Virus record (IMG/VR): IMGVR_UViG_3300045970_000794
Coordinates: 64,001-128,000 of that record
DNA from: a virus
Reading direction: 5' to 3' (one strand)
DNA: 64,000 nucleotides
Under the pieces are notes generated by a model. It made no database searches, was not told the origin of the DNA, and saw nothing but the letters and a program-made list of their open reading frames with translations. Positions 28,009 to 37,139 of this stretch are shown here, one piece after another (within the stretch, counting starts at the first letter, position 1; each line of letters opens with the position of its first letter). The position numbers were made by a program, and so were the translations under genes.

Positions 28009-28350
28009 ATGAAAGAATTAGTTTTATTTAGCGGAGTCGTTTATGGTATATCAAACATTGTTGTTTATAGTACAATGTTCACATGGTTACGAAATTTCTT
28101 TATGTATATTAGCCCGAAAATATTGGGTAAATTATTTACCTGTATGATGTGCTTCCCTACATGGTGTGGATTTCTACTATCATTCACATTACACATGTAT
28201 GGTCACGCCAATTTAACACCAATGGGAGTATGGGGAATCACAACTCCATGGTTGGCTATATTTCTAGATGGTTGTTTAGCATCTGGAACAACTTGGGGCA
28301 TCAATACAATTCTCGAGTATTTTGAATACAATACCCCTTCAGTTGATTAA
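28009..28350 (+). CDS. Small membrane protein with CxxC-x-x-W motif
   Basis: A 113-aa plus-strand protein beginning MKELVLFSGVVYGISNIVVY, with three or four hydrophobic segments and a cytosolic FTCMMCFPTWCGFLLSFTLH motif. The layout resembles DUF1360-type membrane proteins of phages. The start at 28009 is chosen because AAGGAT lies just upstream, one of very few Shine-Dalgarno-like sequences here. It is convergent with a decayed gene at 28347. Confidence 0.68.
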   Translation: MKELVLFSGVVYGISNIVVYSTMFTWLRNFFMYISPKILGKLFTCMMCFPTWCGFLLSFTLHMYGHANLTPMGVWGITTPWLAIFLDGCLASGTTWGINTILEYFEYNTPSVD

Positions 28351-28754
28351 TGTTTAAGTACTGCGATATTTCTAGCTTTGGTTCGTTTACACAAATTACA
28401 AGTTAAACAAGAACCTGGCATACGAATTTATCGAATTCTTCACCAATTTTGTTGATGACGTAGAAGTTGTTTGATACCATAAATCCAGAACCATTAACCA
28501 CTAGGTTATCCGATATGTTTTCGTAGTTTAAATCTTTTCTTGCGGTGTATGTGTACACTACAACAGTACCGTACAACGAAACTTGCGTAAACTTACGCAA
28601 TCACGTTTTCTTGCTTCATAACAGCTTTTAGCATGCTGGCAAAAGTTTAGTTTTTCAGATGGGCAATCTAAGGCCGCATTCATGTTGAAAATTGCTGTAT
28701 CATTCCCAACTTTACTATTTCCGAAACTAAGTAAATCTTTTAATTTTTCACTCA
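28347..28754 (-). pseudogene. Decayed DUF7227-like phage gene
   Basis: Three fragments in different frames recall one family. The N-terminal piece from ATG 28754 is MSEKLKDLLSFGNSKVGNDT, then FNMNAALDCPSEKLNFCQHA. A middle-to-C-terminal piece in a second frame (28403-28600) reads VVYTYTARKDLNYENISDNL, VVNGSGFMVSNNFYV. A third frame ends MPGSCLTCNLCKRTKARNIA. Homologues as I recall them have a longer central domain, so an internal deletion and a second frameshift are inferred. The gene is probably dead. Confidence 0.65.
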
Positions 28755-28819
28755 TAAGTATAACATTTATAGTTATAAATATCCTGTAAAATAAAAAACC
28801 ACTCATTGAGTAGTTTCAT

Positions 28820-29464
28820 TTATAATCCTTTTCTATCCATGCATTTGGGGCAAGCTTCGTTCTCACCGCAATTACAATCTCCTTCAGTCATTTCAGAAGG
28901 GAGCTCATGAACTTCAAGCTCTACCTTACCATTTTTAGGTGGTAATTCAATTTCATTTAAACCTGGTTTTTTAGGTCTATTTTTGATTGGTGCTCTATCT
29001 TGTTCAATTTTATTCGTATCATTCGATTGTAGTGGTTCAGATTTTACTGGTTGGGTAATTCCTAAATCAACACTAAAATCTTCGCTCATTAAGTCTGGTA
29101 CTAAGTTTTCTTTACCTAATACAAATTTCAATGTTTTAAGTTTTTCTAATGGATTTTCTCTAAAAACTATTTGAAGTTCTTTCACCTTAACTTTAAGTAA
29201 CTCTTGTTTAACCTCACGTTCGATGTTAATGTTAATAATACCTTCAACATAATCCAAAAGTTCATCAAACCCAACACCTTCTTTTTCAGTATAAAATAAA
29301 TAGTAATTTGGGTCCTTTTCACTTACTTCCTTGAAAACTGTTTTTGAATCTGGTATATTCCAACCTTCTTTAAAAACAACATCAACAACTGGAACTCCTT
29401 GTATAAAACGAATACCAGCAACATAAGGTTGAAGGTCATTTAATCTCTTTTGAATTTGTGACAT
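28820..29464 (-). CDS. Hypothetical protein with C-terminal Cys motif
   Basis: A 214-aa protein beginning MSQIQKRLNDLQPYVAGIRF. A folded N-terminal half is followed by a Pro/Lys-rich linker and a C-terminal CNCGENEACPKC that could bind zinc. No family recognised; it may be a virion or assembly accessory protein. Confidence 0.7.
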   Translation of the reverse strand: MSQIQKRLNDLQPYVAGIRFIQGVPVVDVVFKEGWNIPDSKTVFKEVSEKDPNYYLFYTEKEGVGFDELLDYVEGIININIEREVKQELLKVKVKELQIVFRENPLEKLKTLKFVLGKENLVPDLMSEDFSVDLGITQPVKSEPLQSNDTNKIEQDRAPIKNRPKKPGLNEIELPPKNGKVELEVHELPSEMTEGDCNCGENEACPKCMDRKGL

Positions 29465-29487
29465 TTTTCTATAATAAAACTATTTAG

Positions 29488-29685
29488 TTATAATTTAATT
29501 CCTGTGAATACACAAGTTAATATGTATGCGATGGAAGCACCTAGAAATAATAAATTAATCGGTTTCATAGTATAGCGTTCACGGCTAATCCATGATTGTA
29601 CCAAAAAATACCCAGTTCTTATAACATGCATTGACGTTAAAAAGAATATAAAGAATAATATTTTATCTATTGCTTCCATCACCAT
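29488..29685 (-). CDS. Small two-helix membrane protein
   Basis: A 65-aa protein with two predicted transmembrane helices (ILFFIFFLTSMHVIRTGYFL and INLLFLGASIAYILTCVFTG) joined by a basic loop. Function unknown; the size fits holin-like or superinfection proteins, but nothing specific supports that. Confidence 0.62.
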   Translation of the reverse strand: MVMEAIDKILFFIFFLTSMHVIRTGYFLVQSWISRERYTMKPINLLFLGASIAYILTCVFTGIKL

Positions 29686-29690
29686 TTAAA

Positions 29691-29867
29691 TTACATATTG
29701 TTTTTTCTGTCAGAAACTTCAGCTCTCATTTCTTGAGCTACTTTCTTAATATCCTGTAATCCTTTTCTAATTCTTACAGCTGCGGCTTTAACGTCTTTGT
29801 TATAAAATTTGTTTACATCATTGTCTAATGATTCGATTAAGCCTTTTAATTCAGTATACTTTTCCAT
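29691..29867 (-). CDS. Hc1/histone H1-like DNA-binding protein
   Basis: A 58-aa protein: MEKYTELKGLIESLDNDVNK FYNKDVKAAAVRIRKGLQDI, ending KKVAQEMRAEVSDRKNNM. The pattern (MEKY, LE-DxxKFYNK, KAAxxRxRKGxQxxK, RxEVxxxK) matches the Bacteroidota Hc1 histone-like family, which binds DNA and may affect compaction. It is short enough to be easily missed. A phage copy could help organise phage or host DNA. It also supports a Bacteroidota host. Confidence 0.82.
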   Translation of the reverse strand: MEKYTELKGLIESLDNDVNKFYNKDVKAAAVRIRKGLQDIKKVAQEMRAEVSDRKNNM

Positions 29868-29880
29868 GTTCTTTTTTTAT

Positions 29881-30105
29881 TTAGGAAATGTTATTTTGTT
29901 CAGATTTTGGTTCGACATTTGTGTACGATAACCACATGGATGCCATCTGATTATAATTAACCAATTTAGATAATTGTGATTTAATGAGTGTAACTTTAGT
30001 GTGAACATCAATCGTTGCGTCATTGATTATACGCTCTAATTCATCCTCAGCTTTCAGTCTATCAGCCAATAAATCAGCATTAACTATTTGAATTAATCTA
30101 TCCAT
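29881..30105 (-). CDS. Small helical hypothetical protein
   Basis: A 74-aa protein, MDRLIQIVNADLLADRLKAE ..., predicted entirely helical. It lies 13 nt from the Hc1-like gene and is probably co-transcribed with it. Function unknown. Confidence 0.62.
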   Translation of the reverse strand: MDRLIQIVNADLLADRLKAEDELERIINDATIDVHTKVTLIKSQLSKLVNYNQMASMWLSYTNVEPKSEQNNIS

Positions 30106-30157
30106 AGCACCAATTTAATAAATTTTTAAAGAAAATCAATAGTAAACCTAACTTTTT

Positions 30158-30634
30158 TTACATTTTTTCCAATGATTTGGAAAATAATGTGTAAATTTCA
30201 ATCAACATGTCAATATCTGAGCGTGTTTTAACCACATTGCTATTAAATAAATAACTCCATAATTTAGTTAAATTTGGTCTTAATGTTGGAAATCCATCTT
30301 TATTTTGTACAGAATAAAAGGTTTCTATGAAGAAATCTAAAAAATAATTATACAATTCATTGGTTGAATTGAAGTGAATATTCTCAGATTTGAAATTATT
30401 TACATTCTTACCCCAAGCCCATTCAAAATGTTTTATCCTAAATTCTTCATCAGTAACATCATCACCTAAATAGGTGTCAAATACTATTGCAACCAATGAT
30501 TGAATAAAATCATGGTATAATAAACATCTCTCATATGAGATGTTGCATGAGGAATATAACGATGTTATCATCTCAGGTGTTAATGGTGTTTTAATATATT
30601 CCAAAAACTTATTAGCATTGTGTATATGATTCAT
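30158..30634 (-). CDS. Hypothetical helical protein
   Basis: A 158-aa protein beginning MNHIHNANKFLEYIKTPLTP, rich in Phe, Tyr and Trp (HFEWAWGKNVNNF, NELYNYFLDFFIETFYSVQN). It looks like a compact helical domain. No family recognised. Confidence 0.7.
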   Translation of the reverse strand: MNHIHNANKFLEYIKTPLTPEMITSLYSSCNISYERCLLYHDFIQSLVAIVFDTYLGDDVTDEEFRIKHFEWAWGKNVNNFKSENIHFNSTNELYNYFLDFFIETFYSVQNKDGFPTLRPNLTKLWSYLFNSNVVKTRSDIDMLIEIYTLFSKSLEKM

Positions 30635-30663
30635 AATTGTAATATACTAAATAATTTTTATAA

Positions 30664-31281
30664 TTAAAGAGTATTGTTAGACTCAATAATCATTATGGCA
30701 TTATAATGCGCTATTGCTATCTTTTCTCTACCTTCATCAGACATAAGCAATTCACAATCTGGTGTTAATGTATCCATAAAGAAATTTTCGGTTAATATTG
30801 CTGGCATTGATGTGTTTCTTAAAATTGCGAAATCACTATCCCAATCTGGTTCCCCATCACTCCAATCACCTCTGGCTTTCATAGTTGGGAATTGTTTAAC
30901 CATTTCTTGATGAAATATAGTTGCTAATTTATCTGATTTGCTTTGACCTTTATATGTATGAACTTCGAAACCAGTACCACCGCCAGCATTAGCGTGAATT
31001 GAAACTAAAACCGTTTGTTTATTATGACCTAGATTAATATTATTAGCTCTGATTACTCTCTGTGCTAATGATATATCCGATTCTTCTGATACTAATATGA
31101 AATTTTGAATATTTGCTTCAGTTAACATATTAGATAATCGTTTTACGATGTCTCTGTTGAATTCACCTTCAAATAATTGTCTCCCATCTGGCCATACTGG
31201 TGAACATTTACCGTTTGTTTGATAAACCCCATTTATCATCCCTCCATGGCCATTATCTAAGATATATTTGTATTTACTCAT
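30664..31281 (-). CDS. N-acetylmuramoyl-L-alanine amidase (Amidase_3), endolysin
   Basis: A 205-aa protein with Amidase_3 zinc ligands: His in ILDNGHGG, Glu in FEGEFNRD, His in VSIHANAGGG, and catalytic Glu in LTENFFMD. No signal peptide or cell-wall-binding domain, as for many phage endolysins. It cuts the stem peptide from peptidoglycan at lysis. Spanin-like genes and a second amidase are within 8 kb. Confidence 0.9.
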   Translation of the reverse strand: MSKYKYILDNGHGGMINGVYQTNGKCSPVWPDGRQLFEGEFNRDIVKRLSNMLTEANIQNFILVSEESDISLAQRVIRANNINLGHNKQTVLVSIHANAGGGTGFEVHTYKGQSKSDKLATIFHQEMVKQFPTMKARGDWSDGEPDWDSDFAILRNTSMPAILTENFFMDTLTPDCELLMSDEGREKIAIAHYNAIMIIESNNTL

Positions 31282-31300
31282 TTAATTTATTTAATTAATT

Positions 31301-31325
31301 AAAAAAAAACCCCAATGAAGGGGCT
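31301..31325 (-). terminator. Intrinsic terminator
   Basis: Hairpin AGCCCC-TTCATT-GGGGTT followed on the minus strand by nine T residues. Ends the transcript of the gene at 31350-32513. Confidence 0.87.
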
Positions 31326-31349
31326 TTTAATTTATTTTCAATATGTTAA

Positions 31350-32513
31350 TTACTTTTTGTCATCACAACCTTCTTCAACGTCAGTTCCTTCTTCGATATC
31401 AGTAACTTCTTCATCTGGTTCAACTTCTTCACCCATTACTGGTTTAACTTCTTTTCCGAATGCGTTTTTTGGACCTTTTGGAGTTTCAGCTTCACCACCA
31501 ACTTTAGGGGCTACAGTCATTTTAGCTTCTTCAGCGATAACTTTCATCTTTTCAGTAATATCTTTGAATCTAGCATCTTCGATTAATCTATCTTTACCTT
31601 TAACAGTTCCTAAGGTGTTTTCAGATTTATAACCCATAAGGTGTTTAATCTTAGCCATATCTTCAGCGATAAATTGCTTGTTTGATTCTTGCAATACAAC
31701 AGCTTTTCCTTCAGTTAATGAACCTTCCCATCTAACTTTGTAAGTTTCATTTCCATCAGTCATTTCGAATGTTTTATCATCTACTTTGTAATGCTCTGGA
31801 ATTACATTCAAGGCATTATTAATACCATTAAATGGTGTTTTAAATCTTAATCTTTTCATTTTATTTTCGATTATATTTGTATTATTATTATCAACACTTT
31901 CAGTTGTTGCATCTTTTTTCTTAGTTGTGAATGGTGTTGTTGCACCTTTTTCAGCACCTTTTTTAGCTAGGGCTGTTTGTTGGTGTGTAATACCAGCGGC
32001 CTTACCATTACTGCCAGAACCAATTGTTGCTTCTTGACTTGTATCTTTAACACGGTCAATTTTAGTTTTAACTAAATCTTTACCGTAATCATCTTTTGAT
32101 GCACCCCATGTAGATTCAGTATTACCATTATCTTTACCAGTATAAACTTTATTACCCATTGTTGAATCACCCTCGATAGATTTTTTAGCTCTATCTTTGA
32201 ATTTTTCTGGAACTTCAAGCATATCATATGTTAAATCAGCATTGTCTTCACTCATTTCGATTTCATCATGATATTTTTTAGTACCATCTTTATCTTCAAC
32301 ATTGGTTTTAGGTGGTTTGATTGCGTCTTTAACCTCAGTAGTAGAAGCTTTGTCGTAATCTTTCATGGTTTTTTCAACTTCTTTAGAAGCATCATCATTA
32401 ATTTTTTTATCTTGAGATTTAATTGAATTAGCCATTGTAATAGCTGGATGTCCTTTTGACTCCGCTTCGTTCACCTTAATCTTCAAGTATTTTTTAACCA
32501 AATCTTCGTACAT
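31350..32513 (-). CDS. Hydrophilic low-complexity protein, probable virion-associated
   Basis: A 387-aa, Lys/Asp/Glu/Thr-rich protein beginning MYEDLVKKYLKIKVNEAESK. The first 200 residues look disordered. A short folded segment near 215-300 (MKRLRFKTPFNGINNALNVI, YKVRWEGSLTEGKAVVLQES) is followed by an acidic tail (DEEVTDIEEGTDVEEGCDD). Similar motifs (HPxxG, ESxxFIAEDMAKIKHLMGY) suggest a structural or internal virion protein. Assignment is inference. Confidence 0.7.
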   Translation of the reverse strand: MYEDLVKKYLKIKVNEAESKGHPAITMANSIKSQDKKINDDASKEVEKTMKDYDKASTTEVKDAIKPPKTNVEDKDGTKKYHDEIEMSEDNADLTYDMLEVPEKFKDRAKKSIEGDSTMGNKVYTGKDNGNTESTWGASKDDYGKDLVKTKIDRVKDTSQEATIGSGSNGKAAGITHQQTALAKKGAEKGATTPFTTKKKDATTESVDNNNTNIIENKMKRLRFKTPFNGINNALNVIPEHYKVDDKTFEMTDGNETYKVRWEGSLTEGKAVVLQESNKQFIAEDMAKIKHLMGYKSENTLGTVKGKDRLIEDARFKDITEKMKVIAEEAKMTVAPKVGGEAETPKGPKNAFGKEVKPVMGEEVEPDEEVTDIEEGTDVEEGCDDKK

Positions 32514-32518
32514 AGTTT

Positions 32519-32674
32519 TTATTTTAAATACATGTCATTTCTCGTTAATTGTAACCCTAAACCAAAGATTTTAGCTTTTAACTTAGCTATTACTTTTTCA
32601 TCTGGAACTTCTTTCTTGTATTCATCTTCAAGCTCCTTTTGCAAATCTTTCAACTTTTCGGTTACGACTGTCAT
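32519..32674 (-). CDS. Small coiled-coil protein
   Basis: A 51-aa protein: MTVVTEKLKDLQKELEDEYK KEVPDEKVIAKLKAKIFGLG, ending LQLTRNDMYLK. Helical and charged. Its stop lies 5 nt before the start of the next gene, so the two are co-translated. Function unknown. Confidence 0.6.
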   Translation of the reverse strand: MTVVTEKLKDLQKELEDEYKKEVPDEKVIAKLKAKIFGLGLQLTRNDMYLK

Positions 32675-32716
32675 AAATATAAATATCTGTTAAATTAAAT
32701 AAATTATTAATATTTG

Positions 32717-35290
32717 TTATATTTTACCACTTTCTACAACTTCATCTATCTTTTCAATGATGAATTGAGATACTTTGGAAATAATTTCCATATTTTTCTG
32801 AATTCTTTCTTTATTAGCTTTCCATAATGCTAAATAAGTCGCATGTTGTGTCGTTGGTAATCCATAATGTTTCAATACTACATAAGATACGCTTTCAGCT
32901 TGTAATTCCTGTAATGCTGAGGTTTGATAATTACCATTATCAATATGAAAAATAGATTTTTCTTTCCAATGCATTAATTCATGACCAAGTTCATGTACCA
33001 TAGTTGATAATTTACCAATACCAGTCATATCTGATGATATATTAATCTTATCACCAGCACTATAACCCTTTTCTTTACCTTTTGACGAATCAACTGTTAC
33101 ATCCACACCCATATATCTTGCAACTTCAGTTACAGCATCAAATAATTTATCAGCGGTTTCTGATGGTGTATTATCACCCCACCATTGTGGTTCATCTGGA
33201 ATATCACCCCTTTCATCAATTGCTTTTGTATCTGACACATCAAATACTCTTGCTGGTACAAATCTAATCTGACTATCTTGATTTTGTCCTAAAACATCCA
33301 ATTGATTGTCAGTTTCATCATCCGATAATGCAGTATTAGGTTTATTAGATTTCTGTGGGCGAAGTATACTAATAGATGTCGCACCTTTTTGTACTTGTCT
33401 ATGTACTTTTTGCCATGTATTATAGCCAGCAACCTTAGTTGCATCTGGTTTTTGTATGTAAATAAGTATTCTATTGTAAAAACTATATTGATGGAATTTT
33501 GAGAAGAATGTTAAATATCTTCTAATTTCAGCTGATAATGCCACCTCATCAGTTGCATTAGCTAAATCTGAAATATATTGTTCTAATTTACCTTTTAGAA
33601 AATCTTTATTTTCAGTACCAGAAGCTTCAACAGCATCTTCAATATCTTCCAATGAATTAATGATATACTCAGCTTTATTAACCAATGATAATGTTCTTTT
33701 AGCGATTTCCAATTTATCAGCTGGAATCACCCATGCTTTACCATTCCAATTAAATCCATTTTGTTTTAAAACATTTTTATTTCTGAATGTTTCATTACTA
33801 GCATCTTTACCCTCTAAATCGGATAAAACAATCAACATATTGTTTGGTTTATCGTGTTGTAGTTTTAATGATTCATCTAATGATGGAGAAATCATTGAGT
33901 TTCTACTTTTTTTTTGTTTAACTACATTATCAACAGCACCAACACTACAACCACCTTCTTGTGCTTTAGTATTGTTATTTAATTTAGTACAATTATCAAG
34001 TTCAACAAACCCACCATTAGGGTAAGCTGTATCGGTTTGATTACTTTCTAATATTTTACCACCTGGTATCATCGGTTTTTTACCATGTACCGAACTATTT
34101 TTATCTTTAGCCCAAATCTTAGGTTGAACGAATGAACCACCAACACTACCAGTTGTTGTATTTTCATCAACTTCTTCAGATTCTTCAATCTCTAATGTTT
34201 CATCCAATTCTTTAATTTTAGCTTCTAATGCTTCTTGTATTTTTCTACTTATAACACCCATAGGTGCTACAAAAGAACCGCCAACACCACCAGCAGTTGT
34301 ATTTTCATTTTGTTGAATGTGTAATATCTCAGCTAATTTATCACTTGGGAATGTTCTACTTAATTCAGCAGCCAATTCAGAATCAATCTTAATAATATCA
34401 TCACCATTTCCAAATCCCTCAAGACCTTGGCCTTTAGTTAAATCGTTAAAATGATAATTAACATAACCATTAATCACATTACCATCAATTTCTACTGAAT
34501 CATAATCATATTCGAAATCTGGTTGACCATCTTCATCATTACCAATATAATCCATTGGTACTTCAGCGAATTCCATAAAATCTTTTGGGTCAATGCCAGA
34601 GTAATAAAATACAAAAAATTCACCACCACTATTCTTCATGATGGCAATCTCATTATTCATATATAATGTATTGTAATTAGATTCAGAAACTTGTGTAGGT
34701 GTAGTTGTTCTGGTTGTTTGATTACCAGGTTCTTGGTCTAATGAATGTGATGGGTCTGGTGTAAAATTACCAGCTTCAACTAATTTCATTTCACTTAGCT
34801 CTTGAGCTAAATGTTTGATATTTCGTTTAATATTTTTAGAGTTAACATTAATTTTACCATCTTCATTATTTATAATATCAAAATCGATTAAACGATTCAT
34901 CAATTCTTCACGTTTTAACCCTAGTTTTGTTATGATTGGACTTGTTTTACTAATTTGCTCACCATTAACTAAACCAGATAATACCTTTTTAATTTCCTCA
35001 CCAACTTCTCTTAACGTAAATCCCTCTTCACTTTCAGTAATTTTAGTTGCTGGTGTGAATGATTTAGTTGTTTTCTCATTTTCTTTTGGTGTTTGTGGTT
35101 TATAATCAGTACCCATAACTGGATGCTCACCTAAATCAGTATCTTCAGTAAAATTAATTTTTTCCTTCATACCACTATTAGCAGCACTTTGTTGGAACTG
35201 TGCTTTTAAATTATGGGTTGCTTTGCTTTCTTCAATATGTTCAACAACCTTTGATAATTGTTCTTGTGTTAATTTAACTTTTTTTCCCAT
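32717..35290 (-). CDS. Large ArdC-like protein with zinc metallopeptidase domain
   Basis: An 857-aa protein. Residues about 1-460 are low-complexity with repeated GSFVxP motifs (TTAGGVGGSFVAPMGV, TTGSVGGSFVQPKIW). Then comes an ArdC-type N-terminal domain (YLTFFSKFHQYSFYNRILIY, GYNTWQKVHRQVQKGATSIS) and a C-terminal metallopeptidase with STMVHELGHELMHWKE and downstream QAESVSYVV. ArdC proteins are antirestriction factors carried by mobile elements. The size and disordered leader suggest a virion-packaged, injected version, but that is inference. Confidence 0.82.
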   Translation of the reverse strand: MGKKVKLTQEQLSKVVEHIEESKATHNLKAQFQQSAANSGMKEKINFTEDTDLGEHPVMGTDYKPQTPKENEKTTKSFTPATKITESEEGFTLREVGEEIKKVLSGLVNGEQISKTSPIITKLGLKREELMNRLIDFDIINNEDGKINVNSKNIKRNIKHLAQELSEMKLVEAGNFTPDPSHSLDQEPGNQTTRTTTPTQVSESNYNTLYMNNEIAIMKNSGGEFFVFYYSGIDPKDFMEFAEVPMDYIGNDEDGQPDFEYDYDSVEIDGNVINGYVNYHFNDLTKGQGLEGFGNGDDIIKIDSELAAELSRTFPSDKLAEILHIQQNENTTAGGVGGSFVAPMGVISRKIQEALEAKIKELDETLEIEESEEVDENTTTGSVGGSFVQPKIWAKDKNSSVHGKKPMIPGGKILESNQTDTAYPNGGFVELDNCTKLNNNTKAQEGGCSVGAVDNVVKQKKSRNSMISPSLDESLKLQHDKPNNMLIVLSDLEGKDASNETFRNKNVLKQNGFNWNGKAWVIPADKLEIAKRTLSLVNKAEYIINSLEDIEDAVEASGTENKDFLKGKLEQYISDLANATDEVALSAEIRRYLTFFSKFHQYSFYNRILIYIQKPDATKVAGYNTWQKVHRQVQKGATSISILRPQKSNKPNTALSDDETDNQLDVLGQNQDSQIRFVPARVFDVSDTKAIDERGDIPDEPQWWGDNTPSETADKLFDAVTEVARYMGVDVTVDSSKGKEKGYSAGDKINISSDMTGIGKLSTMVHELGHELMHWKEKSIFHIDNGNYQTSALQELQAESVSYVVLKHYGLPTTQHATYLALWKANKERIQKNMEIISKVSQFIIEKIDEVVESGKI

Positions 35291-35292
35291 AA

Positions 35293-35550
35293 TTATGCTG
35301 ATTTATTTGACAATGATGACTTCCAGAAATTACGTTTAGTCCATAAAGTCTTATATAATTGAGTTATTACATTACCAGCAATATCAACAATTTTATCTTC
35401 CAATTCTTTATTGGATTTAAGATGTTGTTTAACGATGGCCGTAACTTTATCCTTCAAATCGTTAGAATTAAGAACGGTTTTAACCTCTTGTTTAACATCG
35501 TCTCTGGTTAACTCTTCGTGTAATCTTGTTTTAATGAAATTATTCTCCAT
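35293..35550 (-). CDS. Small helical hypothetical protein
   Basis: An 85-aa protein beginning MENNFIKTRLHEELTRDDVK, helical with a basic C-terminus (TLWTKRNFWKSSLSNKSA). It ends 3 nt before the start of the ArdC-like gene's frame and is probably co-transcribed. The ATG at 35550 is preferred over the upstream 35583 start. Function unknown. Confidence 0.62.
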   Translation of the reverse strand: MENNFIKTRLHEELTRDDVKQEVKTVLNSNDLKDKVTAIVKQHLKSNKELEDKIVDIAGNVITQLYKTLWTKRNFWKSSLSNKSA

Positions 35551-35595
35551 AATTTTGTTTTTATATAAATATATCAATGTCATGGTAACTTAAAT

Positions 35596-35617
35596 GAAAA
35601 AAGCTCATAATGAGCTT
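35596..35617 (-). terminator. Probable intrinsic terminator
   Basis: Hairpin AAGCTCA-TTA-TGAGCTT followed on the minus strand by TTTT. Overlaps the stop of the gene at 35617-35790. Moderate strength. Confidence 0.65.
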
Positions 35618-35790
35618 TAATCTTGAAAGTATCTTGGTGGGATTTTACTAGCCGCATATAATCTAGTTCGAAAATAGTCTATACATTCGATTGGTATTAA
35701 TTTCTTTTTAAAATCTTCAATACTACTGAAACCTTTAATTATTAAACTACCCATTTCAGCCTTTGAGAATAACTCTAATTGCTCTTTCAT
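35617..35790 (-). CDS. Small hypothetical protein
   Basis: A 57-aa protein: MKEQLELFSKAEMGSLIIKG FSSIEDFKKKLIPIECIDYF, ending KIPPRYFQD. Its start ATG shares bases with the stop of the upstream gene. No family recognised. Confidence 0.62.
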   Translation of the reverse strand: MKEQLELFSKAEMGSLIIKGFSSIEDFKKKLIPIECIDYFRTRLYAASKIPPRYFQD

Positions 35791-36587
35791 TAAAATTTGA
35801 ATATTGAGAACGTTATACCTAAACCAACCTGTAAATTAAACTTCAAATCAGAACCAACGCCAACTCCAATATACGGACCAACACCCCATTTTTTGTTTTT
35901 AGTGAATTTTTTCATCACTGGATGATTTTTAGGGTCAATAATAGCACCTTCTAAATCACTTATAGTTAGGTTAGGATAATCGCTTCTGGCGAATATTTCA
36001 ATATTACCATCTTTTTCACGTAACCCTGTGATTAAATTAAATTTAATATCATCTTTAAATAAACTAGTATTTAGCGGAGTTATTTTATACTCAACCTTTT
36101 CAACACCATTAACAATTGTTTTTATTGTATCTTGTTTAAATCTACTTTCACCAGCAATTGACCTAGAATTCTTCGCATTGAAGGTCGTATCATAATCCCA
36201 TTTTAATCCATAAACACCATTACTATATTGAATTAATTTATTCTCAATGTATATCGTATCTCTAAGCTTAATATGTGCTAAAATACTCATTAATTCACTA
36301 ACTTTACCTTTTTCTTTCTTTAATTCATCAGCTAAATTTTTACTTAATTTATCTAAATCACCTTTTTCGGTAATTAATACATTAATTGATGATTCTAGTT
36401 GACCATTTTTTGTTTTACCAACTCTAACACTATCAGTCAACGCCTTTGTATTTTGTTCTGACATTGAAAGTCTAGTATCAAGATTTTGTATTCTAGTCCA
36501 ACCAATATAGCCAATGATAACCAACAATAATATTACTATGATTAAAACATTGCGCTGTACTTTAATATTTAAAGTTTTATCTTCCAT
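35790..36587 (-). CDS. Membrane-anchored coiled-coil protein with C-terminal beta domain (spanin-like)
   Basis: A 265-aa protein: cytoplasmic tip, a TM helix (VLIIVILLLVIIGYIGWTRI), a long periplasmic coiled coil (residues about 40-105) and a C-terminal beta domain ending VGVGSDLKFNLQVGLGITFS IFKF. The last Phe and alternating pattern recall an outer-membrane-targeted strand. An inner-membrane anchor plus coiled coil plus outer-membrane-directed end suggests a spanin-like role in lysis. No close family was recognised. Confidence 0.65.
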   Translation of the reverse strand: MEDKTLNIKVQRNVLIIVILLLVIIGYIGWTRIQNLDTRLSMSEQNTKALTDSVRVGKTKNGQLESSINVLITEKGDLDKLSKNLADELKKEKGKVSELMSILAHIKLRDTIYIENKLIQYSNGVYGLKWDYDTTFNAKNSRSIAGESRFKQDTIKTIVNGVEKVEYKITPLNTSLFKDDIKFNLITGLREKDGNIEIFARSDYPNLTISDLEGAIIDPKNHPVMKKFTKNKKWGVGPYIGVGVGSDLKFNLQVGLGITFSIFKF

Positions 36588-36593
36588 TTTTTG

Positions 36594-37139
36594 TTACTCC
36601 TTATACCTATATTCTGTATGTAATTTTACTGACCACTCTTTTGACCAATTTTTATAAAATCCGTAAAGCTTATTCATTGTTGTAATAGTATTATCATCAA
36701 TTTTAAGACTTTGAACGGTAATATTTAAACCATCTGAATCTTTTAATGACATAACCCATTCCAAACCACCTAAATCTTGGAAAACACCGCTAAATACAGC
36801 ATTTTGCTCTTTACGATAAATTTTAAATCCATTAAATTGAACTTTAGGGCTCACGGAATCCATAAACGCTTTTTCTATGTTCTTCATTTCATCTGGACTT
36901 AAATCTTCTGCTTCAGAAGGTTCTTGGTCAACGTTGGTTACGCCATTAGTTGACGATTCCATTCCACCAGATACTTCTTCAGATTCAGTGATTAATTTAA
37001 CACCATTTCTCATTGTGTTAAGCATTTTCTTAGTTATGTCATGTTCTTCAACTAATACTGGTTTCTCAGGTGAACCATTTCTCATTGTGTCAAGCATTTT
37101 CTTTGTCATATCATGCTCTTGTTCATATAATTTATTCAT
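36594..37139 (-). CDS. Hypothetical protein with N-terminal internal repeat
   Basis: A 181-aa protein. Two near-identical N-terminal repeats (EHDMTKKMLDTMRNG and EHDITKKMLNTMRNG) precede an acidic linker. A folded C-terminal domain follows (FNGFKIYRKEQNAVFSGVFQ, WVMSLKDSDGLNITVQSL). Flanked by envelope-directed genes. Virion association is possible but not shown. Confidence 0.68.
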   Translation of the reverse strand: MNKLYEQEHDMTKKMLDTMRNGSPEKPVLVEEHDITKKMLNTMRNGVKLITESEEVSGGMESSTNGVTNVDQEPSEAEDLSPDEMKNIEKAFMDSVSPKVQFNGFKIYRKEQNAVFSGVFQDLGGLEWVMSLKDSDGLNITVQSLKIDDNTITTMNKLYGFYKNWSKEWSVKLHTEYRYKE

